This document shows positions 37,363-47,049 of a DNA stretch of 64,000 bases, in pieces. Each line of letters begins with the position of its first letter. The first letter of the stretch is position 1. Where the stretch lies: the NCBI RefSeq assembly GCF_900099835.1, contig NZ_FNKP01000001.1, positions 1,798,001 to 1,862,000 of the forward strand. The letters run 5' to 3'. Source of the DNA: Paraburkholderia fungorum. GTDB taxonomy: Bacteria; Pseudomonadota; Gammaproteobacteria; Burkholderiales; Burkholderiaceae. Both the position numbers and the translations under genes were made by a program. Below the pieces are notes generated by a model. It ran no database searches. It was given only the letters and a program-made list of their open reading frames with translations, and was not told where the DNA came from.

Positions 37363-37438
37363 GTGGCTGTAGCTCAGTTGGTAGAGTCCAGGATTGTGAT
37401 TCCTGTTGTCGTGGGTTCGAGCCCCATCAGCCACCCCA
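37363..37438 (+). tRNA. tRNA-His (GTG), copy 2
   Basis: Identical in sequence to copy 1, with anticodon GTG and encoded CCA. It lies 102 nt after dusA and in the same direction, so it could be read from the dusA promoter or from its own promoter in 37261-37349, where a CATAAT is visible near 37288-37293. Confidence 0.97.
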
Positions 37439-37465
37439 AAGAATTCAGGTAGTAACGTGTTTGGC

Positions 37466-37502
37466 AAACGGCGTTGTGAGAAATCACAACGCCGTTTTTG
37501 TT
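37466..37502 (+). terminator. Intrinsic terminator of right tRNA-His
   Basis: 14-bp stem with GAAA loop followed by TTTTTGTTTT. Identical to the mirror copy at 36040-36071. Confidence 0.92.
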
Positions 37503-37607
37503 TTGGCGCGGGTTCTTTGTGCGATTTCAATGAGGTTCAAGGCGAACCTGCAATTCGTCAGCTAATCAGGTTCGTGCACCTCACGCGCACTCTTCGCCGC
37601 CGACGAC

Positions 37608-37946
37608 TCAATGTCCGTGGCCGCCGCCATGACTGCCACCGCTGCTCCATGAACTGCCGCCGTGCGAGCCGCCATATCCTCCGTATCCGCCGCCGTGCCA
37701 TCCACCGTGGCCGCCGCCCCGGCCATGCCAGTAACCAGGGCCGCCATGGTAGTAACAGCAGCCGCCACCCCAGCCGCCGTAAATACCCACCGCGCCATAC
37801 ACCGGCCCATACGGATAGCCGTAGCCATAACCGGGGTAATAAGGATACGGCTGCCCGTACGCATAGTCATAACCTGGTGCGACCGCGCATCCGGTGAGTA
37901 CGGCCGCCGCCGTCAACAACGCGATTGATGCAATGAGCCTGCTCAC
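37608..37946 (-). CDS. Gly/Tyr/His-rich lipoprotein
   Basis: A 112-residue protein beginning at a GTG (37946) preceded by a strong AAGGAG site. The signal peptide ends in lipobox AAAVLTGC, so it is probably an outer-membrane lipoprotein. The mature part is Tyr/Pro/Gly-rich (YGQPYPYYPGYGYGYPYGP), then two adjacent cysteines and a long Gly/His/Trp-rich tail ending GGGHGH. The histidines could bind metal. No family recognised. An ATG further upstream in frame would destroy the signal peptide. Confidence 0.78.
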   Translation of the reverse strand: MSRLIASIALLTAAAVLTGCAVAPGYDYAYGQPYPYYPGYGYGYPYGPVYGAVGIYGGWGGGCCYYHGGPGYWHGRGGGHGGWHGGGYGGYGGSHGGSSWSSGGSHGGGHGH

Positions 37947-38354
37947 GATTTTCTCCTTCACGTAAGAGTCAGAAAAATCGCCTGCGATGGAGTTCAGCGG
38001 CATTTGTGTCCGCGCATTACTACTGGTACGCGCCAATCCACGTCGCGGATTCATCCGCGCGAATCGAACGCCATGACAGCGAGGCATCGCGCCAGTCTTC
38101 CGGTCTCTTACTAAATCAGCCTGCTGTAACAGTTAGTTAAATATTCGAAAAGGAACTGTAGGGCGGCGCTGCTAACTTCCGGTCAGACAATTGGCTTTGA
38201 ATCCGGCTCGATACGCGTGTTGTACGTCGCGAAGAATATCGGTGCCCCTTATGTTGCACGCAGGTGCATTCAGGCGCGCTGAGGCCGGACGAAAAGATCG
38301 CCCCCGCCACATTCAGGACCGCTTCACGCGACGCCTGCAAACCACCAGCCGTCA
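37947..38354. other. 408-nt divergent region, no gene seen
   Basis: Lies between the lipoprotein gene and the sulfotransferase gene and should contain promoters in both directions. The middle, about 38105-38240, is AT-richer than its flanks. I found no coding sequence or named site. Confidence 0.4.
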
Positions 38355-39953
38355 ATGACGAAAGATCCACAGCCGGCTACCGCATCCGAATGGCGCAGCG
38401 AAGGTGACGCACACGTTGCACGCAACGAACTCGATGCCGCGCTGCACTGTTTCGACACAGCCCGCACGCTCGATCCCGCCGATGCAGTCCACTACGAGCG
38501 GCTCGCCACCACACTCACCGCGCTAAGCCGCCATGCCGAAGCGGCCGACCAGTATCGCGAGGCGATCGCGCGCAATCCAGACAACGCGGATCTGCATCAC
38601 GGGCTCGGTTGGGCGCTCGAACTCACGCATCGACTTGAAGAAGCAATCGACGCATATCGCGAGGCGGTACGTCACAATCCGCGCGCGGACGGCTCGAGCA
38701 ACAACATGGGCAACTGCCTGCAGGCGCTCGGCCGTTTCGACGAAGCGCACGAAGCGTATCGCCGCGCGATAACCGGCGCGCCACGGGTGCCGCTGTATTA
38801 CCGCAATTTCGTGCAGACCAAGCGTCTCACGGTCGACGATCCCGTGTTCGAGTCGCTGCGGCAACTGATTGCCGATAGCGCCTCGCTGAGCGTCGCCGAT
38901 CAGGCCGAAGCTCACTTCGCCTATGGCCAGGCGCTCGCGGACGTGGGCCGCAATGACGATTCGTTCGATCATCAACTGAAAGGCAACGCACTGCATCGCG
39001 CCGGCGTGCGCTATAACGAAGCGGATTCGCTAGGCCTGTTCGCCCATATGCCGGCCATGATGAACGCGGACGTGCTCGCCGCCGCGCGCGGTCTGGGCGA
39101 TTCGTCGGCCGCGCCGGTTTTTATCATCGGCATGCCGCGCTCCGGTTCGACGCTGATCGAGCAGATTCTGGCGAGTCACCCGCAGGTGTTCGGCGCGGGC
39201 GAGCGTACCGAATTCGGCGAGGCGCTGGTGAAGAGCATCTGTCGTCCGGTTGGCGATCCGTTGAGGATCGGCATCGAGTCGATGCAGGGAGTCGGCGCCG
39301 CGCAATTGCGTACGCTAGGCGGCGACTATCTGCGTCTCATGCAGCGGGCGCTGCCCGACATGCAACGCGAAAGCAGCGGCGATACACCTCGCTACACGCG
39401 CTTCACCGACAAATATCCGTTCAATTTCATCAACGTCGGGCTGATTCACCTGGCGCTACCGAACGCGCGCTTTATCCATAGCAGCAGGTCGCCGTTGCAA
39501 ACCTGTCTGTCGATTTTTTCGCGGATCTTCCACGACGTGCCGTTCGGTTATGACCTCGGCGAACTCGGCCGCTACTATCGTGCGTATGATAGGTTGATGT
39601 CGTACTGGCACAGCGTGCTGCCCGAGGGCGTGATGATCGAAGTGAAATACGAAAATCTGGTCGAGGATTTTGAAGGCAATGTGCGGCGGATGCTCGCGCA
39701 TTGCGGGCTCGACTGGGATGAGCGCTGCCTCGCGTTCCATCAGACAACCAGGCAGGTGAACACAGCCAGCTCGGCTCAGGTGCGTCAGCCGATCTACAAG
39801 ACTTCGGTGCGGCGCTGGCAGCCACGGGCCGAGTTGCTTGAGCCGCTGTTCGACGGCTTGGGTGCGGAGCTGGCGTCGGCTGACGGCATTGTCCGAAGGG
39901 ATTCTGCCGTCGCGGATCGGCAGGCGGCCGTAAGCGCGGGGCAAACATCATGA
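38355..39953 (+). CDS. TPR-sulfotransferase fusion protein
   Basis: A 532-residue cytoplasmic protein. About residues 10-150 form tetratricopeptide repeats ([60 protein letters not shown]). From about residue 255 a PAPS-dependent sulfotransferase domain follows, with the 5'-phosphosulfate loop [20 protein letters not shown] and the 3'-phosphate-binding segment [18 protein letters not shown]. It would move sulfate from PAPS to an unknown acceptor, perhaps selected by the TPR part. Its TGA overlaps the ATG of an APS kinase gene, so the PAPS donor is likely made by its own partner. Confidence 0.92.
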   Translation: MTKDPQPATASEWRSEGDAHVARNELDAALHCFDTARTLDPADAVHYERLATTLTALSRHAEAADQYREAIARNPDNADLHHGLGWALELTHRLEEAIDAYREAVRHNPRADGSSNNMGNCLQALGRFDEAHEAYRRAITGAPRVPLYYRNFVQTKRLTVDDPVFESLRQLIADSASLSVADQAEAHFAYGQALADVGRNDDSFDHQLKGNALHRAGVRYNEADSLGLFAHMPAMMNADVLAAARGLGDSSAAPVFIIGMPRSGSTLIEQILASHPQVFGAGERTEFGEALVKSICRPVGDPLRIGIESMQGVGAAQLRTLGGDYLRLMQRALPDMQRESSGDTPRYTRFTDKYPFNFINVGLIHLALPNARFIHSSRSPLQTCLSIFSRIFHDVPFGYDLGELGRYYRAYDRLMSYWHSVLPEGVMIEVKYENLVEDFEGNVRRMLAHCGLDWDERCLAFHQTTRQVNTASSAQVRQPIYKTSVRRWQPRAELLEPLFDGLGAELASADGIVRRDSAVADRQAAVSAGQTS

Positions 39954-40486
39954 GCGGGCAGCGTGGTGCTGTTATCTGGATGACGGGCTTGTCCGGCGCG
40001 GGCAAGTCGACGCTGGCCGACGCGCTGCACCGGCGTCTCACGGAACAGGGATGCGCGTCGATCGTGCTCGACGGCGACGTACTGCGACGCGGGCTGAACG
40101 CCGACCTCGGTTTTTCCACCGAAGATCGCAGCGAGAATCTGCGCCGCGTCGCGCACGTCGCGGCGCTTTTCATGCAGCAGGGTTTCGTTGCGATTGCCGC
40201 GGTGATTTCGCCGGAGCATCTGCATCGACGCACGGCACGTGAAATCGTCGGTAACGGTTTCGTCGAGGTGTTCGTGAATGCGCCTCTGCAAGTGTGCGAA
40301 GCGCGCGATGTCAAAGGGCTTTACGCACGCGCGAGGCGCGGCGAGATTCCACTTTTCACCGGTATTTCAGGTGTGTTCGATGTGCCAGTCGCGCCGGATG
40401 TCGTGATCGACACCGCTCATGTGTCGGTCGATCAGGCGGTGGACCGGTTGCTTGACCAATTGATGCGGATGGAGCGTTTGCAATAA
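39950..40486 (+). CDS. cysC: Adenylylsulfate (APS) kinase
   Basis: Phosphorylates APS to PAPS with ATP, 178 residues. Walker A is GLSGAGKST near residue 15. The APS-binding region is [20 protein letters not shown] followed by [15 protein letters not shown], and the lid region is [19 protein letters not shown]. It is a stand-alone kinase with no ATP sulfurylase domain. The 4-nt overlap with the upstream sulfotransferase gene indicates coupled translation and a dedicated PAPS supply. Confidence 0.95.
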   Translation: MSGQRGAVIWMTGLSGAGKSTLADALHRRLTEQGCASIVLDGDVLRRGLNADLGFSTEDRSENLRRVAHVAALFMQQGFVAIAAVISPEHLHRRTAREIVGNGFVEVFVNAPLQVCEARDVKGLYARARRGEIPLFTGISGVFDVPVAPDVVIDTAHVSVDQAVDRLLDQLMRMERLQ

Positions 40487-40526
40487 CTTCCGGGGGCGCT
40501 AGCGAGATAACGCGAAACGTCGCCGA

Positions 40527-40772
40527 TCAATGCATCAACACAGCCGAATGATGCAACGCAGGGTACACGCCGACGATAAACGCCGCATAAATCGCGGCCA
40601 TCGTCACACCGGCGGCAGTGCCCCAGATATCGCGCGACGCTGCACCCTGGCGGAAATGCACGGGTAGCCCTACAACCAGATAACCGATCAGAAAAAACGC
40701 GATGACCGCGCGCACGGGCGACAGATCGTGACCGATAAATTCGAGCAGGGCGGGCAGGTTAAAAGCGGGCAT
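40527..40772 (-). CDS. Small membrane protein of unknown function
   Basis: An 81-residue protein with two hydrophobic helices (AVIAFFLIGYLVVGLPV and GTAAGVTMAAIYAAFIVGVY). Convergent with cysC and separated from it by 40 nt. Function unknown. Confidence 0.72.
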   Translation of the reverse strand: MPAFNLPALLEFIGHDLSPVRAVIAFFLIGYLVVGLPVHFRQGAASRDIWGTAAGVTMAAIYAAFIVGVYPALHHSAVLMH

Positions 40773-40997
40773 GGACCAGCGGCAAGATGACTGACGAATG
40801 GTTGCGCGGTGAGTGTTTCGTTGCGCAACGACCTATGCCGATTTAAGTCCACTCACGCGTGTCGCGCAAGAAAAAGTCTGTATGAATTTGTACAAGCCTA
40901 CATTGCTTGCACGCGGCCTTCGCTGCAACTTTCAAGTGGCTTCGTTGCGCTTCGGCAGGCTTTCATTTTGCGGTTTTTTATTCGCGTTTCAGTAAGA

Positions 40998-41210
40998 TCA
41001 ACGCTTGCGCAAAGGTTCGAGCAACGGCTTCAAACCGTTGTGATCGATCTCCTGCATCAACGCGAGTAGCCGGCCAATTTCGCCGGGCGGAAAGCCCTGG
41101 CTCGCGAACCAGTTCAGATAGTGGCCGGGCAGGTCCGCAATCACGCGACCCTTGTATTTGCCGTAGGGCATTTCGCGTGTGACCAGCAGTTCGAGATGTT
41201 CGGGATTCAT
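40998..41210 (-). CDS. DUF3820-family protein
   Basis: A 70-residue protein whose core MPYGKYKGRVIADLPGHYL followed by WFASQGFPPGEIGRLLALMQ matches the DUF3820 family. These small proteins are of unknown function. The start at 41210 (MNPEHLELLVT) gives the family N-terminus; upstream open sequence is not family-like. Confidence 0.82.
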   Translation of the reverse strand: MNPEHLELLVTREMPYGKYKGRVIADLPGHYLNWFASQGFPPGEIGRLLALMQEIDHNGLKPLLEPLRKR

Positions 41211-41411
41211 GGCAGGTGAGGGCGAGAAGGGCGACGCAAAGCAGTTGAGCGCGACATAGCGGGCGAGGTTTCGATACAAGGCTGAACCGTGGTCCGGCGG
41301 AAAGCGAGCCGAAGCGAACCTCATCGTTCCGGCATTCTAGCGTCGCTGCAGGCATGGCGCGGGCGTGGTAAGTTCAGCGTTTCCAGTTCACACATTCAAC
41401 AGGACGAATAG

Positions 41412-42464
41412 ATGGAATACCGCAGACTTGGCGACTCCGATGTGCAGGTTAGCCTGATCGGTCTCGGCACCATGACTTGGGGCGAGCAGAACAGCGAACA
41501 GGAAGCGCACGCGCAGATCGATTACGCGCTCGATCACGGTGTCAACCTGATCGATACCGCAGAAATGTACCCGGTGCCCCCGCGCGCCGAGACGCAGGGT
41601 TCGACCGAGCGTTACATCGGCACGTGGCTCGCGCAGCATCGCAGCGCGCGCGAAAAAATCGTGCTTGCCACCAAGATCGCGGGTCCGGCGCGTCAGCCGC
41701 ACAATCCGCGCCATATTCGCGGCGAAGGCAACCAGTTCGACCGCAAGAATCTCGAAGAGGCGCTCAACGACAGCCTCAAGCGTCTGCAAACGGATTACGT
41801 CGATCTGTATCAACTGCACTGGCCGGATCGCAGCACGATGACGTTCGGCCGTCCGTCGTATCCGTGGGTCGACGACGCTTATACGGTGCCGATCGAAGAA
41901 ACGTTGTCGGTGCTCGCCGAGTTCGTCAAGGCGGGCAAGGTGCGTCACATCGGGGTGTCGAACGAAACGCCGTGGGGTGTCGCGCAGTTTCTGCGCGCAG
42001 CCGAAAAGCTCGGCTTGCCGCGTATCGTCAGCATTCAGAACCCGTATAGCCTGCTGAACCGCACGTACGAAGTGGGTCTGTCCGAGTACGCGCATCGTGA
42101 CAATATCGGTTTGCTCGCGTATTCGCCGCTGGCGTTCGGCTGGCTGTCGGGCAAGTACGAAGGCGGCGCGCGGCCGGCCGGTGCGCGCATCTCGCTGTTC
42201 GAGCGCTTTGCCCGTTACAGCAAGCCGCAAGCCATCGAGGCGACTACCCGTTACGTGGAACTGGCGAAGCGTCACGGCATGTCGCCCGCGCAATTCGCGC
42301 TCGCGTTCGTCAATAGCCGTCCGTTCGTGACGAGCAATCTGATCGGCGCGACATCGCTCGACCAGCTGAAGGAAAACATTGCCAGCGCGGACGTGAAGCT
42401 GTCGGCGGACGTGCTCGCGGAAATCGACAAGCTGCACGAGTTGCAGCCGAATCCGGCGCCTTGA
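41412..42464 (+). CDS. tas: NADPH-dependent aldo-keto reductase, Tas-like
   Basis: A 350-residue (alpha/beta)8 barrel reductase. Visible are LGLGTMTWG-type start (LIGLGTMTWGEQNSEQEAHA), the catalytic Asp/Tyr segment NLIDTAEMYPVPPRAETQG, the lysine region KIVLATKIAGPARQ and the histidine in DLYQLHWPDRSTMTFG. The C-terminal cofactor region LIGATSLDQLKENI is present. The PVPPRAETQGSTE block is characteristic of the Tas subgroup. The physiological substrate is unknown. Confidence 0.92.
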   Translation: MEYRRLGDSDVQVSLIGLGTMTWGEQNSEQEAHAQIDYALDHGVNLIDTAEMYPVPPRAETQGSTERYIGTWLAQHRSAREKIVLATKIAGPARQPHNPRHIRGEGNQFDRKNLEEALNDSLKRLQTDYVDLYQLHWPDRSTMTFGRPSYPWVDDAYTVPIEETLSVLAEFVKAGKVRHIGVSNETPWGVAQFLRAAEKLGLPRIVSIQNPYSLLNRTYEVGLSEYAHRDNIGLLAYSPLAFGWLSGKYEGGARPAGARISLFERFARYSKPQAIEATTRYVELAKRHGMSPAQFALAFVNSRPFVTSNLIGATSLDQLKENIASADVKLSADVLAEIDKLHELQPNPAP

Positions 42465-42930
42465 TGCGTTAGTGTTCCGGATTGCCGCCCCGGCGTGGTG
42501 CCGGGGCGACTTGCTTTCGATGTTGCTGTTTCAGTCTTGCTTTCTCTTCGGGTTCTCGACCTTTTTTCGGCGCGCACAACACGCGCGGGCTGATCGCCCA
42601 GCAGCCGAGCCGAACATCAAATAAATGTAGAGGCGCAAGCCTGCTCCCATCGCGCTCGATGTATCGCCGCGCACCAGTCCCGCACGCCGCCAACACGCAA
42701 TCAGCCACGGCACCCTCGTGCCGATGCCGTCACTCCGCACGGCGCAAATGTCCCTGCTGGAACGCGAATCACGACCTACACTGTGGTGGACGGTCGGCCT
42801 GGCGAGGCGGCCTGAGCGGCTGGCCATGCTGCAACGCACACCAGTGGTAGGATTCAGCCCGAAAAATGGAGCGCGGCGCAGTCTACGCCGCGTGACGTGC
42901 ACAACAGAGCGATAGGACTCAGGACATCGA
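42465..42930. other. 466-nt intergenic region, no gene seen
   Basis: A 9-bp perfect hairpin (CGCCCCGGC, 5-nt loop, 42486-42508) follows the reductase gene by about 20 nt but lacks a T-run, so it is a weak terminator at best. Cys/Arg-rich open frames on both strands do not look real. Confidence 0.45.
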
Positions 42931-43353
42931 ATGGCGCAACAAAAAACAAACCCAAAACTTGAGCAGGCGCTGACGCGCGGGGATCTTGCAATCCGTCAGG
43001 CGAACTCGGCACGCGCCACCGCGCTGCTGCGCGCGTTGGGCAAGATGATCGTGGATGCGTCGGCGACCATCGGCGTGGAAGCCTTCACGCTGATTCCCGA
43101 TGGCGACAAGATTTACGATCCCGCCGATGGCCTGTGGCCGCAAGAATTGCAGATTTCGCTCGACGGTCCTGTCGAAGATTCCGATCCGGACGAGGTTCGC
43201 ACGGTACGCCTGATTTCCGACGATCCAGGCACGGTGTTCCGGGTTGAATGGCAGCGCGCCGACGGCAAGATCGGTCGTCAGGACGGCGGCCCGTTCGCGA
43301 CGGTCGCGTTCATCTCCGACGTCGATATTCCGTGGACGGACGACGAGGACTGA
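42931..43353 (+). CDS. Conserved-looking hypothetical protein
   Basis: A 140-residue soluble acidic protein with well-ordered alternating strands (FTLIPDGDKIYDPADGLWP, LISDDPGTVFRVEWQRADG, TVAFISDVDIPWTDDED). The ATG at 42931 follows AGGAC. Its stop lies 70 nt from the end of the convergent exporter permease gene. I do not recognise a named family. Confidence 0.7.
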   Translation: MAQQKTNPKLEQALTRGDLAIRQANSARATALLRALGKMIVDASATIGVEAFTLIPDGDKIYDPADGLWPQELQISLDGPVEDSDPDEVRTVRLISDDPGTVFRVEWQRADGKIGRQDGGPFATVAFISDVDIPWTDDED

Positions 43354-43423
43354 TCCCGTTCGATCATCGTGAACCTGCCGCAGGCGACGCATTTCGATGC
43401 CTGCGGCTCGCGGCGATTCAAGC

Positions 43424-44251
43424 CTATTTCATCATCCTGCGACGGAACAGAATCGCGGAAACGATGAACCCGCCGACAGCATAAGCGGCCAGCACGGCCA
43501 GATGCAAAACCGCGTTGTCGACCGGCCGCCCGAGCATCGCGGGCCGGATCAGATCGACCGCGTGCGCCAGCGGCAACACGCTGGTCGCGATCTGCGCGGC
43601 GGCGGGCAACTGTGAAGACGGAAAGAACACGCCGGAAAGCAACAGCATCGGCGTTAATACCAGCGTCTGATAAAACATAAAGAAGTCGTAGGACGGCGCG
43701 AGTGCCGTCACCACCATCGCGACCGACGCAAACGCGAGACCGGTCAACACGATAACCGGCAAAGCCAGCAGCATCGACGGAAAATTCGCGTAGCCGAGCG
43801 AGCCTGCGACCAGCATGATCGCCGCGCCGGACAGCATCGACTTGCTGCCCGCCCACACGACCTCGCCGAGCACGATGTCGCCGAGCGTGAGGGGCGTATG
43901 CATGATCGCCTCCCACGTGCGCTGCACGTGCATCCGCGAAAAGCCCGAATACATCGACTCGAAACTCGCCGACATCATCACGCTCGACGCCACCGTGCCC
44001 GCCGCCAGGAACGAGATGTACGACACGCCGTCGACGTGCCCGACCATCAGGCCAAGCCCGAAACCGAGGCCGAACAGGTAGATCATCGGGTCTGCGAGGT
44101 TGCCGAACATCGACGCAAGCGCGAGCTTTTTCCACACAAGATAGTTGCGGCGCCATACCGCGATCCAGTTCACGGCATTGGCAGGGAAGGCCGCGAAGGA
44201 TTCCTGTTTCGACGGCGTATCGCCCGGTGGTTCGTAGATGCGTGCGTCCAT
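43424..44251 (-). CDS. nodJ: ABC-2-type exporter permease, NodJ-like
   Basis: A 275-residue inner-membrane protein with six hydrophobic segments and the ABC-2 block [20 protein letters not shown] followed by [20 protein letters not shown]. Rhizobial NodJ exports lipochitin oligosaccharides with NodI; in non-symbiotic Burkholderiales the pair is common and the cargo is unknown. It follows the ATPase gene by 79 nt on the same strand. Confidence 0.85.
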   Translation of the reverse strand: MDARIYEPPGDTPSKQESFAAFPANAVNWIAVWRRNYLVWKKLALASMFGNLADPMIYLFGLGFGLGLMVGHVDGVSYISFLAAGTVASSVMMSASFESMYSGFSRMHVQRTWEAIMHTPLTLGDIVLGEVVWAGSKSMLSGAAIMLVAGSLGYANFPSMLLALPVIVLTGLAFASVAMVVTALAPSYDFFMFYQTLVLTPMLLLSGVFFPSSQLPAAAQIATSVLPLAHAVDLIRPAMLGRPVDNAVLHLAVLAAYAVGGFIVSAILFRRRMMK

Positions 44252-44330
44252 TGCTCGGTGTCTCGTGCTGTGTCGTTATAGCTTTAGCGGATCGCGGCCG
44301 ATGTGGGTTCCAAGTCGCGATTGGTGCATC

Positions 44331-45245
44331 TCAATCCTGCATTTCGCGGCCCGTAAGCCGCAAAAACACGTCTTCCAGATTGGCCGGCCGATGCAGATAG
44401 CGCAGGTCAGCGCGCTGCTTAAGCCGCGCATGCACCGGCTGAGCATCGTGCACGTAACAGAACAGCGTTTCTCCGCTGATCTCGGTGCGCTCGACCAGCG
44501 GCGCGAGTTCGTCGCGCAAAGCAAGCGGATCGGGACCGAAAATCTCGATCACATCACAGCCGATCTCGTTGGCAATCAATTCACGCGGCGCACCTTCGGC
44601 GATCTTGCGGCCTTCTTCAATCACGCATAGCCGATGACACAGGCGCTCGGCTTCTTCCATGAAGTGGGTGGTAAGCAGAATGGTCTTGCCGCGCGCCAGC
44701 AACGAGCGCAGCCGTTCCCAGATCAGATGCCGAGCCTGCGGATCGAGTCCGGTGGTCGGCTCGTCCATGATCAACACGTCGGGATCGTTGACGAGCGCAC
44801 GCGCCAGCGTAAGCCGCCGCTTCATGCCGCCGGATAGTTCGCTCACGCGTGCATCCGCCTTGCTTTCGAGCCGCGCGAATTCAAGCAGCGACGGCACGAC
44901 CGCGCGGCATTGCGCGGCGCTCAGGCCGAAGTAGCGGCCGAACACCAGCAGGTTCTCACGCACCGTGAAGTCGGGGTCGAGATTGTCGAACTGCGGCACC
45001 ACGCCGACGCGCGCCCGCGCCACTCGCGCGCGGCCGGGAATCGGCTCGCCGCACAGATGGATCGCGCCCGAGTCGGGTGACGCGATGCCGAGCAGCATGC
45101 GCAACGTGGTGGTCTTGCCCGCACCGTTGGGGCCGAGCAGGCCGAAACATTCGCCCGCGTTGACGTGGAACGACAGACCGTCGACGACGGTTTTTTCGCC
45201 GTAGCTTTTCTTGACCTGGTGAAACTCGATGGCGGCTTCAGACAT
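44331..45245 (-). CDS. nodI: ABC exporter ATPase, NodI-like
   Basis: A 304-residue ATPase of the NodI/DrrA type, matching NodI throughout: Walker [33 protein letters not shown], signature [15 protein letters not shown], Walker [26 protein letters not shown] and the C-terminal [15 protein letters not shown]. It powers the adjacent NodJ-like permease. The start at 45245 ([16 protein letters not shown]) gives the family N-terminus. No nod genes for chitin-oligosaccharide synthesis are nearby, so a symbiotic role is not supported here. Confidence 0.9.
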   Translation of the reverse strand: MSEAAIEFHQVKKSYGEKTVVDGLSFHVNAGECFGLLGPNGAGKTTTLRMLLGIASPDSGAIHLCGEPIPGRARVARARVGVVPQFDNLDPDFTVRENLLVFGRYFGLSAAQCRAVVPSLLEFARLESKADARVSELSGGMKRRLTLARALVNDPDVLIMDEPTTGLDPQARHLIWERLRSLLARGKTILLTTHFMEEAERLCHRLCVIEEGRKIAEGAPRELIANEIGCDVIEIFGPDPLALRDELAPLVERTEISGETLFCYVHDAQPVHARLKQRADLRYLHRPANLEDVFLRLTGREMQD

Positions 45246-45520
45246 AAATCGGTCGATGCTCCGGGAAGAACGCGAATGGCCGGGGAAGCCGCTTATTCTA
45301 GGGCATCGGCGGCCGGAAGTTCGGCGTAGACAATGGGCCTGATGCTGCGTATTGCGGTGCCGCAATTGGGCCGCGAATCCCCGTGATGGTGCGCCAACCT
45401 GCCTCCCGCAGACCTATAGGCGGAATTGGCCGCTAGTTAGCGTTTTCCATCCCTTGCAACCTGAATTGCGGCGCACCATGATTCATTCACACCGTGCGTT
45501 CCGCGCGAGGGGAGAAAATC

Positions 45521-45988
45521 ATGGCGAGCTACCAGAAAATCCTGTTGTGCTACGACGGCTCGCGAGAAGGCCGCAAGGCACTGCGCTGCGGCGCCGATCT
45601 GGCGTTGGATCTGAAGGCGGAAACGCATTTGCTGTCGGTCGTGGATATGCGATCGAGCATTGCGCAGAGCGCCGGCCTGCTCACCGACGTGGCCTGCGGC
45701 AGTTTCGAAAAGACCGCTCGCGATATTCTTCAGGAAGGGGTGAACTGGCTCACGGAGCGCGGCGTCAGCGCGCAGGGGCATTTCGCGTTCGGCCATCCCA
45801 TTGACGAAATCGCGAATCTCGCCAATGAGTTGAATGTCGACCTTGTGGTGGTGGGGCACCGCTGCCGGACGGGCTTGTCCAGATGGTGGATGGGCGCAGG
45901 TAATACGCCGCTGCTCGACCGGGTTTCGTGCAGCATTCTGGTGGCCTGCTCGTCCGCGCAGGAGCAGCAGCAAGCCGCTGCGGCTTGA
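45521..45988 (+). CDS. Universal stress protein (UspA family)
   Basis: A 155-residue Rossmann-like protein (MASYQKILLCYDGSREGRKA, then VDLVVVGHRCRTGLSRWWM and VSCSILVAC). The ATP-binding G-x2-G-x9-GS motif is degenerate (the region between GHRCRTGLSRWW and GNTPLLDRV lacks the canonical GS), so ATP binding is uncertain. The ATG at 45521 follows GGGGAG. Role in stress survival is inferred from the family. Confidence 0.88.
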   Translation: MASYQKILLCYDGSREGRKALRCGADLALDLKAETHLLSVVDMRSSIAQSAGLLTDVACGSFEKTARDILQEGVNWLTERGVSAQGHFAFGHPIDEIANLANELNVDLVVVGHRCRTGLSRWWMGAGNTPLLDRVSCSILVACSSAQEQQQAAAA

Positions 45989-46168
45989 TGTCTGGGAAAG
46001 GGGCGGCGTGACGGTTTCGCTTTGATAAAAGGCGAAACCGTCTGATGCGGCTGCGATGTTCTGTGCAACGTTGAAGCATGTCGACGCGGTTGATGGCGTC
46101 GGCATGCGCTAACCCGCGCACGTCCCTGACAATGAAACGGAGGCTGGCCTGAGTTTCAGGCCAGCGGA

Positions 46169-46801
46169 TCACTCGTTCAGATTGATCGCCGTGAGCTTCC
46201 AGGTGAACAAACCTTCGCGCTGAAAGATTGCCGAATAATTTGCGTCACCTTCGCCACGCCGGTAGGTCACGACAAACTCGTTGATGCCGCGATAACCCGC
46301 CGTAGTCTCCCGCGCTGGCGGTTGCGTAGCGCTGGCTGTGTCTCCAGTCGGAGCGGAGGTTGCCGCATCTGCTGCGGGTGCATTGCTGGCATCAGGCGGC
46401 GCGGGTGGCCGCTCGCCCGGATTGCCACGCGGCGGCATGCCATTCAGCAATGCCGCGACGCCGTCTGGGGTTGCATAGGAATCCACCAGCGGTCCGATCA
46501 ACGTGACGCCGATCATCGCGCCGATGGTGGCCATTTTGCTGTTGGCATCGGCGTCCAGCCGACGTGTCAGCATGCCCGTTATCTGCTGCTTCAGGCTGTC
46601 GCGTAGAGCGGGAAAATCGACGTATTGATTGACGGTTTGCGCGTCACGCGCATCGGCTGCACGTTTGAGGTTTCTCAGCGCGATATACGGTGATGCGTAG
46701 GCAAATCCCAGCGCGGCGATTACCACGATCACGATCAACGTGATGATCAGCGGACGGGTTGCGCTACCCTCGCTGCCCTTCATGCGTGTCGGAACTGTCA
46801 T
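46169..46801 (-). CDS. DUF2939-family protein with membrane anchor
   Basis: A 210-residue protein with one N-terminal membrane segment (PLIITLIVIVVIAALGFAYA) followed by the DUF2939 block SPYIALRNLKRAADARDAQT and VNQYVDFPALRDSLKQQI. A Pro/Ala-rich linker (about residues 125-165) precedes a folded C-terminus (GINEFVVTYRRGEGDANYSA). Probably anchored with its domain in the periplasm. Function unknown. Confidence 0.85.
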   Translation of the reverse strand: MTVPTRMKGSEGSATRPLIITLIVIVVIAALGFAYASPYIALRNLKRAADARDAQTVNQYVDFPALRDSLKQQITGMLTRRLDADANSKMATIGAMIGVTLIGPLVDSYATPDGVAALLNGMPPRGNPGERPPAPPDASNAPAADAATSAPTGDTASATQPPARETTAGYRGINEFVVTYRRGEGDANYSAIFQREGLFTWKLTAINLNE

Positions 46802-47049
46802 CGAATGGGACTCCGATCAGGTTGGATGTCAATGTGGACCACTGCCCCGCAAGAACAATCCCATTCTATGCAAATATCTTAGTGGCAGCCCCGAAAAGCG
46901 CATGCAGCAATTGGCTGGGTATGTGCAATGTGCGGTGTGATCGCGTGGCGCAATCACATGCATAACTGCGTAAGACAGCTGTCTTACAAAGCCACTTGCT
47001 AACCCAAGGCTGGTTCACGGTTCGCACGGGAAACCCACACGCGCTCCGC

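Larger units (their letters stand above)
37350..37507. repeat. Right arm of 158-bp perfect inverted repeat
   Basis: Exact reverse complement of 36030-36187; arms are 1162 nt apart and enclose dusA. The arm includes 13 nt before the tRNA, the tRNA and about 70 nt after it. Confidence 0.97.

Noticed and set aside
42482..42902. Cys/Arg-rich open frames on both strands after the aldo-keto reductase gene
   Set aside because: Composition is typical of antisense or intergenic frames in GC-rich DNA and no ribosome site is present.
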